From NCBI GenBank assembly GCA_020912385.1, contig CP087206.1, positions 1,798,001 through 1,862,000 on the forward strand: a DNA stretch of 64,000 nt, in the 5' to 3' direction. Position 1 is the stretch's first letter; every line of letters begins with the position of its first letter. This document shows, in pieces, positions 57,828 to 64,000 of this stretch. A model generated the notes under the pieces. The model was not told the origin of the DNA, made no database searches, and worked only from the letters and a program-made list of their open reading frames with translations. The position numbers and the translations under genes are program-made. Source of the stretch: Neofusicoccum parvum. Its lineage: Eukaryota; Ascomycota; Dothideomycetes; Botryosphaeriales; Botryosphaeriaceae.

Positions 57828-59301
57828 ATGGAGCGCATAGATTCTATGCCGATGCCCATAAGTCCGCACAAGGTCGATATGACTGATGCATCCAGTCTCG
57901 ATCTGCCATGTCAGTGCGACTCGCCGCATCGGAATCCTTCGCACGAAAACCCTCCGTCTGACTCCCCAATGACTGAATCACGCCAGTTAGCAAACATTGA
58001 CGCTGACGATAATGGCGATGTTCGTCAAGATGCAAATCTACCAGATATTGGGCTGGAAAGTCGTACTAGGATCACACTTGAAGGGAATTCACGGAGCAAC
58101 CAGCCTTCCTGTGCTCCAGGGATCAGTGTATCATTCCATGGCCCAGCTTCCCATGCATTGAAAGACGAAGCCATAATGTTGCCGCTTCATGCAAATGCTC
58201 CTGGCGGGTCTGACATAATGCATCTCGCGGAGACTTCAGGAACGAGCCACAATTTGCATCAGCTGCAAAAGACAGCAGACCAAGAAACGCTCCTTTCGGC
58301 AGCCAAAACCCTTCAAAGCCCCTCCAAGAGAAAAAGAAAGGACACTGTTGGGCCATACCGGGATGGAATCCCTGAGCAGGATCAGCCGGACGAAATAGAA
58401 CGTAGCAATCGCTATGGGAAGAAGAGAGAAAACTCCAAGGATCGGGATGTAAAAGGCCGAAAGCTTGCCTGTCCCTACTTCAAACATAATCCGCGGACAG
58501 AAGGCAGACCTGTAGCATGCCTTCATCCAGGTTTCACCAACGTGGCGAGGCTCAAGTGAGTATAGAAGCTCTCAAATGAACTTCGCAAATCCCTCTAATT
58601 CCATCTTAGGGAGCACCTTTACAGAATTCACATTCTGCCAATCGAATGTCCAAGATGCTACGAACGATTCGATAGTGAACAGGAAAGGACGGAACACCTC
58701 AGCAAGACCGAAAGATGCATGGAACAACCGCAAAAAGATGAAGTTGAAGGATTCGACAAGGAGCAGGAATTGAAGTTGAGGAGCAAAAAAAGATCAAAAG
58801 GCGATGGTGGCGATAAATTCGGCCAAGAGGAAAAGTGGAGAGGGATCTTCATGATTCTGTTCCCACATGTGCCAGAACAGAAAATCCCGTCCCCATGTAA
58901 GTTTGTCTTCAAAGTGACTCGAGCTCATACCCGATTCTTACTCTCAAAAAGATGTCGAAATAGACATTCCGCTCTTGTCCATTCAACGCTCACCCCAAGA
59001 AGCCAAAGTATTGGATGGTTTCGAATCGTTCAGCAGCCAGGAAATGCCCCGAGTTGTTGAGAAGCTCCGCAAGAACCCTCCTATGGGACAAATGGATCCA
59101 AACCAGGTTCTACAACTTCTACAGGCATGTCAAACGGAACTTATAAGCTCGTTCCGTCAGACTGGACAGTACAGAACCATTGTCGGTCAGGGATCCTCTC
59201 CTGATGGAACAGAGTGTGCATCACCGATACTTCACACTTTTTCGAGATCCAGTTCCATGTCATCCCAGGACCGGCACCTACACATGGCATCTATTTACTG
59301 A
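57828..59301 (+). CDS. fungal C2H2-type zinc-finger family protein, 454 aa (paralogue A)
   Basis: Three exons: 57828-58555, 58610-58896 and 58952-59301, with introns of 54 and 55 bp. Residues 1-220 are disordered and polar with a basic stretch (SPSKRKRKD). The conserved block starts KLACPYFKHNPRTEGRPVACLHPGFTNVARLKEHLYRIH and continues CPRCYERFDSEQERTEHLSKTERC, a pair of fingers. After it come EEKWRGIFMILFPHVPEQKIPSPY and a helical tail. The family is common and often expanded in filamentous ascomycetes; its function is unknown. Both intron positions match those of paralogue B at 60.6-62.4 kb. Confidence 0.82.
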
Positions 59302-59947
59302 ATAAGAAGCTCAGCAATTTGGGTCAAGCGTGACTTTCTGGATTTCCGGTGTCGATTCTCCAGAACTCTCGTCCATTTACATTATGTTTTGTTCCTGTTC
59401 TCACTAGACTTATCCAACCGCTCACGATACCGACTGGAGAGGTCTCATGTGCCAAGAACATGGCCAAGGACAGAGATGGTATGGCAGGCACCCCAGCCAA
59501 ACTGGGAGCACCCTAGTTTCAGTTGTGATCCGAAATTCAGTAGTATGCCTTCTATGGCCAGTTTTTTCTTTTTATGAAATGTTAATTCTATTATAGCTCG
59601 AACATTCTCCATGGTATTTGCATTTTCAAGTCAGGTATACTTATAATGTTACGTGTAATTGCTGGTGTATCGTGACTGATGAATCAAATGAAAATCCCAT
59701 TTTGCACCGTTGCAACTTTCAAAATTAACAGAAGACAACACTTGTGGCCACAACGAACTTTTGAACGGCTAAACAAAAGAGAAAAATGTAAAAAGGAAAA
59801 AAAGAACCATGGGTCTGGAGGCAGCCTCCCGAGCGCAGAGCAACTCTAAGGCTAAATAATATGAGCTGCAGGGTTCGAAGATTGCTTCAATGTCACAGAG
59901 TGAATGTTTAAGTGTTCAGTGAAGTCAACATGCATGAATAAGCTAAA
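59302..59947. other. intergenic region between paralogue A and the solo LTR
   Basis: No gene was seen. It is AT-leaning in the right half. Confidence 0.4.
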
Positions 59948-60398
59948 TGTAACGGCGGGCCTCTGCCTCTAAGGATCCAAACACCAAAGAGGGTGGTAAG
60001 CCGTATTAGGGGTTTACCTTGAGTGGGTACAAGAGAGGGTGAGAGAGAGAGGTGACGAATACACGTAACTGAGCACTACGTGCGAAGGCCGTGTTACTAA
60101 TCAATAGTGTAGATTGATTATTGAAGGAAGTTGACCACGAAGGTCAAAGCTATGCTAATAAGTGTGGTTTATATACGTAGGAGAGTCTATACAATCTGAT
60201 AGTTCGTGGGTTCATTCCGCCAAGCGGTTGAACGTCTGAACTCCTGCGGTTCAGGAGTTCAGAGTGCCAAGGCTTTGAACGGCTGAACCGGGAGTCACGT
60301 GACTTCCCGCCGGTGGATCTTCTTTTTACGGGCGCGTAGACGCCCCGCTTGTCCTTCCTTTCCTTCTACCCAGGTTCTGTGTAGGCTGCGCCGTAACA
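59948..60398 (-). mobile_element. solo LTR of a retrotransposon with 5-bp target duplication
   Basis: A 451-bp element with ends TGTAACGGCG and CGCCGTAACA (terminal inverted match 9 of 10, TG...CA type). It is flanked on both sides by the direct repeat CTAAA (59943-59947 and 60399-60403), a clean target-site duplication. Read on the minus strand it has a TATATAAA box and starts TGTTACGGCG. An 11-bp-arm hairpin (CTGAACTCCTG) sits near 60236-60262. No reverse transcriptase, integrase or second LTR is found nearby, so it is a solo LTR from recombination. Confidence 0.85.
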
Positions 60399-60637
60399 CT
60401 AAAATATTTGCATAAGCTAGAAAATTTGCACCAAAATAGTTTACTTTGACTTTACGGTACCGATCACTTTTATTCGCCTTTTTATTACTCTCTTTGAATA
60501 CCTACCTGTGAAATAATGCTAAACGAGTGACTGTAATACTCCAATATGATCTTGAGAACCGAAATAAGAGTGCAGCTCTTCAGAGACTAGAAAACCTACA
60601 TCGCAACCTGTATCTCAGATCACCCATTGTACTGCCC
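60399..60637. other. short AT-rich spacer after the LTR
   Basis: Contains the right target duplication (60399-60403) and the 3' end region of paralogue B. Confidence 0.4.
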
Positions 60638-62371
60638 TTAGTACGAATTGTTATCATCATACCATCTGTGGAGAATGTTCTCGTTTTCGGTTGAGAAGGT
60701 TCCGTGTGAAGATGGAAATTGATGGCCGAGTCCAGGGTCGCCGCTTGGATCTTGCATTTCCATCAAGGCCGGGTTGATGGTTTCCGATGAGTCCTGGGTA
60801 CTGGAGAAAGAATTGGGAGTGTGAGGGCTGTTAGAAGCCTGAGCGTAGGAGGCTTGTCCTGTTATGGAGTACGCCCCAGTGTTGGAAGCCGCTGCGATGG
60901 CGTTAACCTGTAGGCCGCTCTCATTTGCCGAGGACTCTCTGAATGTCTGAAATGTTCCTGTAAGATGACTTCGAAGATGTGAGACCATCAAAGATATGTC
61001 TACGTCTCCCCCTGCTGTCGTGGTCTGGTCTTGGATTTGCTGTCCGAGAAATCGTTCCCAATTATCAAAGCTTGACATGACAGATCCCTCAAGACTGTTG
61101 ATCAGATGTTGCCTTTGATTTACAGACAAGTATTCGGCGTCTATACATCATCAGAGATGATTGCGGGGTTTTTGCACATAGTGAATGGAATCACTTACGC
61201 GGAGAAGGTATGTTGTTTTGATTGGGTTCGTGGAACAGAATCCGCCAGATTTTGCGCCATTTCTCCCCGTCTGGAGTCCCTCTCATCTTGTCTTGCAGTC
61301 TGGCAAACTGTCCAGGCCCAAATTCCAGGGGCGATGGTTCGGTGCTGGTCGTACAGGGAGGGTCCTGCCTTTCGTGTGCGGACCAGTCTTGGTCATCATT
61401 GAAGATAGTATAGCATCTGCTACACAATAGTGGGTTGTAGTGGACACGACGCAAATGCTCTCTGTATTCCTTGTTAGATAGAATGTATATAATGATGTAT
61501 AAAAAAAGGGAGCTACTGACTTCAGACGAGGGATTGTCTCGAATCCTTTGCCTCGGCAAGAATTACTGAGACTTGAAGGCTGATACCGGATCCAGTAGGG
61601 GCATGAGAATCCAGGCGAGTCTCTTTGTGCCCTTCGTTTCGGGCGCGCATTGTGGTCGCCCTGGCCGTCGTCGTCATCATCCTCACCAGGATGGTTTGGC
61701 GTGCAGTGTTTTCTTTTGTGGGATGGACTCGATGCACCACGGCCTAGAGTGGTGCAAGCTCTGGGTACGGCTGGCCTGTTTCGAGCGGAGGGTCCGCTTG
61801 ATCTAAGATATGGTGGCGTGGTGGTCACGTTCCAGTCGTTGGCATCCAGGTCGGTGAAGTGCGCCAAGGCAGAGTCGGGGTAAAGCGACAGGTGATGTCC
61901 GAAGGACTGCTCAAGTTCAGGCAGCTCTGCAAATCCATCAGGAGTCGGGCTGCGGGATGGCGACGTGGTGCCTTCTTCGGAGGAAGTGGGCGATGGTGGC
62001 CCTACGTATCCTCGGACTGGTAGATTGACTGCCGCATTGCTTTTTGGGAGGATCGGCGGGAACCGGGAACGCACCCGGGCCGAGAAGGTGTTCGGCGCCG
62101 GGATCGAAGATGGTCGATCGTAGCCGGAGGCAGCAGGAGAGCCAAGGTCGTCGCTCGCATGAGCTCGCGGAGGACGCCAGCGAGCTTGCGATAAGTCAGC
62201 ACATGTTCAGGTCCTGTTCGGGTTGAATACACACGCGCGCCCTTGGAAACCCCCCGATCGGATGCGCTTGCCCTCAACATGTTCGGTCGAGCAGAGACAG
62301 AGATGGACGGGTCCTTGCGGTTTAGGCTGCCATGATCTGAAGTTGCTGAGAGAGAAAGGTTTGGCGTCCAT
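60638..62371 (-). CDS. fungal C2H2-type zinc-finger family protein, 522 aa (paralogue B)
   Basis: Four exons: 62371-62233, 62184-61521, 61461-61199 and 61140-60638, phase-consistent to 522 aa. Exon 1 (MDAKPFSLSNF) is inferred because the exon-2 frame has no ATG; its donor (GTGTAT) is weak, while the branch point GCTGAC and acceptor are good. The conserved block is FSCPYWIRYQPSSLS...CRGKGFETIPRLKEHLRRVHYNPLLCSRCYTIFNDDQDWSAH, then GEKWRKIWRILFHEPNQNNIPSP. The acidic run GEDDDDDGQGD and Ser-rich N-terminus are disordered. The last two introns lie at the same codons and phases as in paralogue A, supporting common descent. The two genes are convergent with the solo LTR between them. Confidence 0.8.
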
Positions 62372-62402
62372 GATGGAGGAACCGACAGCGGGCGACAGAC
62401 GT

Positions 62403-62504
62403 TGCGCGCCTTTGCGCGTTACGCATCGTTGCGCGCAAGAGTCGAGAATGCGCAAGAAACCGGGCGTCGAATTGCGCGCGAGTTCGCACAGGCAAGGCGT
62501 GCGC
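62403..62504. promoter_or_regulatory. cluster of TGCGC motifs upstream of paralogue B
   Basis: Six TGCGC copies in about 100 bp (near 62403, 62412, 62430, 62449, 62473 and 62500), just upstream of the inferred ATG of paralogue B. It may be a CpG-rich promoter motif array; no factor is known. Confidence 0.3.
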
Positions 62505-62894
62505 ATACCAGGGTCCTGGACCAGCTGTCTTATTCTTGCATCCAGATGGGCGGCGTGGCCGTCACTGATACGCCGCAGTCCCAGCCATACCACGTATCCT
62601 TGCCAACTGTGGATATGGCCGAGGCCTCACAACAGGGCGTTGATTCGAAGGAGAAATAGCTCTTCGTCTCAAAAGCAAAACTAAGCGAAAGACGAAAGGC
62701 TGCGGATGGGCGGGGAAGAGGTGAGATTTTCCAAGGCATCGCCGGGTTGTTCTTGTGTGCCACCGCCTCGACATTGTGACCGCACTGAAAGCGGAAAGAA
62801 AACATCTAGCAACCCAGAATACATCAAAACCAGATAACGCTACGATTTTCGCCCTCCTTCAAGTTGCGACCACGCTAACGTAAAAGTCATCCTT

Positions 62895-63374
62895 TCATTC
62901 ATCGACTCCAATGATCCCCTCTTGCATTGCGAGAAAATCTTCCATGTCCGCGTCCGAGAATTCGAGCACTCCTTCGTCACGCAAGTGCTCGAGCAAATCC
63001 AAAAATGAAAGTCTGACAGTTCCACGTAGGGTCGTCGTTTCTGATCGCTGTACGCTCATGGAGTCGTAGATGTGACATATTGGGACCATCTCGATCATGG
63101 TCTTGGATTCCTCCGCATTTGACGGTTGCATGTTCAGCCTGTACCTGCCTGTCGAACCCAACACTTGGATAATGAAGCTTTCGTCTTGCTCCTCTCCATC
63201 CCCGTCTTTCCATGTGTCGATAACAGCCAAAGCCCAATGCTTGAAGAGTGGCATCTCGGTCGTTTCGTTGTGGATGGCGATATAGACTCTGCAAATTCGC
63301 TCATCTTCCTCGGCTGAAGTCAAAAGAAGATTAAGGCTGCGGGAAGATTGGTAGAAATTCGGAAGAACAGTCAT
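62895..63374 (-). CDS. small uncharacterised protein, 159 aa
   Basis: Single exon from ATG 63374 (MTVLPNFYQSS); an in-frame TTG lies upstream. The product is a soluble, mixed alpha/beta-looking protein with FKHWALAVIDTWKDGDGEE followed by FIIQVLGSTGRYRL, then an acidic C-terminus (EFSDADMEDFLAMQEGIIG). The HWALAVI...IIQVLG pattern recalls short fungal orphan proteins found in accessory regions; no domain name can be given. Coding potential is reasonable because the frame is continuous with few rare features. Confidence 0.5.
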   Translation of the reverse strand: MTVLPNFYQSSRSLNLLLTSAEEDERICRVYIAIHNETTEMPLFKHWALAVIDTWKDGDGEEQDESFIIQVLGSTGRYRLNMQPSNAEESKTMIEMVPICHIYDSMSVQRSETTTLRGTVRLSFLDLLEHLRDEGVLEFSDADMEDFLAMQEGIIGVDE

Positions 63375-64000
63375 TAGACTGAGGGTGAACTGGGATCCCA
63401 ATGTAGTATCACCATCAGTCCCCGCTTGGCCCTGAGAACGACAACACCTTCCACGCCAGACACGACCGCGTTACTCTCCGCCAAGTTCATCAAAGTCGGC
63501 CTATTACACATGCCCCGAACACTACCGCCTCCCAAAAGACCCCAGGACGTCAACTCCCAACACAAAAGCCACGCTCGCCGCAACGGCCACCTTTACGCCA
63601 GTGCAACTGCAATTCCCGGTTCCGTGTTTCGTATTCAGATGTTGCTCTTGATTCCTCCGATGTTTGCAAACCAAACAAGCGTCGAAATTGAATGATTCGC
63701 ATGATTCAAATTCAGAGTGCCCAGTGCGAGGCTGAAAGGCGGCTGCCAAATGTCTCGGTGTCTGCTCCGTGAAGAACGCAGCGTGGATACCCAAGCGGTT
63801 CAACCGCACGTGGTGGCGCGATGCCATATGGATACCAAGCTGAACCAACGGCCCGCCACACTGCACGCCTCACCGTCTGGACCGCCAACTCTCCGCAGCT
63901 GTGCTCGCTTTCAAGAAGTGGCGTTGCAAGTATTTCATTATACGAGCAGCGCATGTCCGGGCCGCTGCAAGCCACACCTCGTCTCCGCAGGGTCTGTGGG
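63375..64000. other. window end, no supported gene
   Basis: Overlapping frames on both strands of about 70-110 codons, none with a start and structure that stand out. A gene continuing beyond the window is possible. Confidence 0.35.

Overview
This window looks like nuclear DNA of a filamentous ascomycete (Pezizomycotina, possibly Dothideomycetes). The evidence is short 45-105 bp GT-AG introns with CTAAC/CTGAC-type branch points, compact single-copy housekeeping genes of fungal type (NDR/COT-1 kinase, Ime2-like kinase, Rtp1, Nar1, Vps37, a GT25 glycosyltransferase), and families typical of moulds (HET domain, fungal C2H2 families, solo LTR). No species can be named from sequence alone.

Core part, about 1-45.7 kb: an Ime2-like kinase gene (1.05-3.5 kb, minus); a 6-8 kb GC-rich stretch with no convincing gene but a perfect 28-bp palindrome and, at 10.3-11.9 kb, scattered coding-like frames; rtp1 (RNA polymerase II assembly/import); the Sm F spliceosome gene followed after only 14 nt by a second ORF; a small Cys-rich protein; a large conserved-looking orphan (about 984 aa) carrying a frameshift in a T8 run and followed after 10 nt by another ORF; a small MGCGPS protein; nar1 divergent from rpb12; a COT-1/Cbk1 NDR kinase; a 1145-aa coiled-coil protein divergent from vps37; a GT25 enzyme; a secreted Cys-rich protein; a mitochondrial-looking membrane protein divergent from a METTL13/Efm-like methyltransferase.

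Accessory part, about 45.7-64 kb: lower gene density, more AT, relics and repeats. It holds a diverged LTR fragment, two short C2H2 proteins, a 2.9 kb divergent intergenic region packed with a TGCGGGAAA motif on both strands, a HET-domain protein, an AT-rich relic, and two convergent paralogues of a fungal zinc-finger family with a solo LTR (5-bp target duplication) between them, then a small orphan.

Functionally the core genes are unrelated housekeeping functions: transcription (Rtp1, Rpb12), splicing (Sm F), Fe-S assembly (Nar1), ESCRT-I sorting (Vps37), morphogenesis (NDR kinase, coiled coil) and development (Ime2-like kinase). The accessory end carries regulators and a non-self-recognition-type gene. 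All exon limits were set by eye from splice consensus and frame; no homology search was run, so family names rest on recognised motifs.
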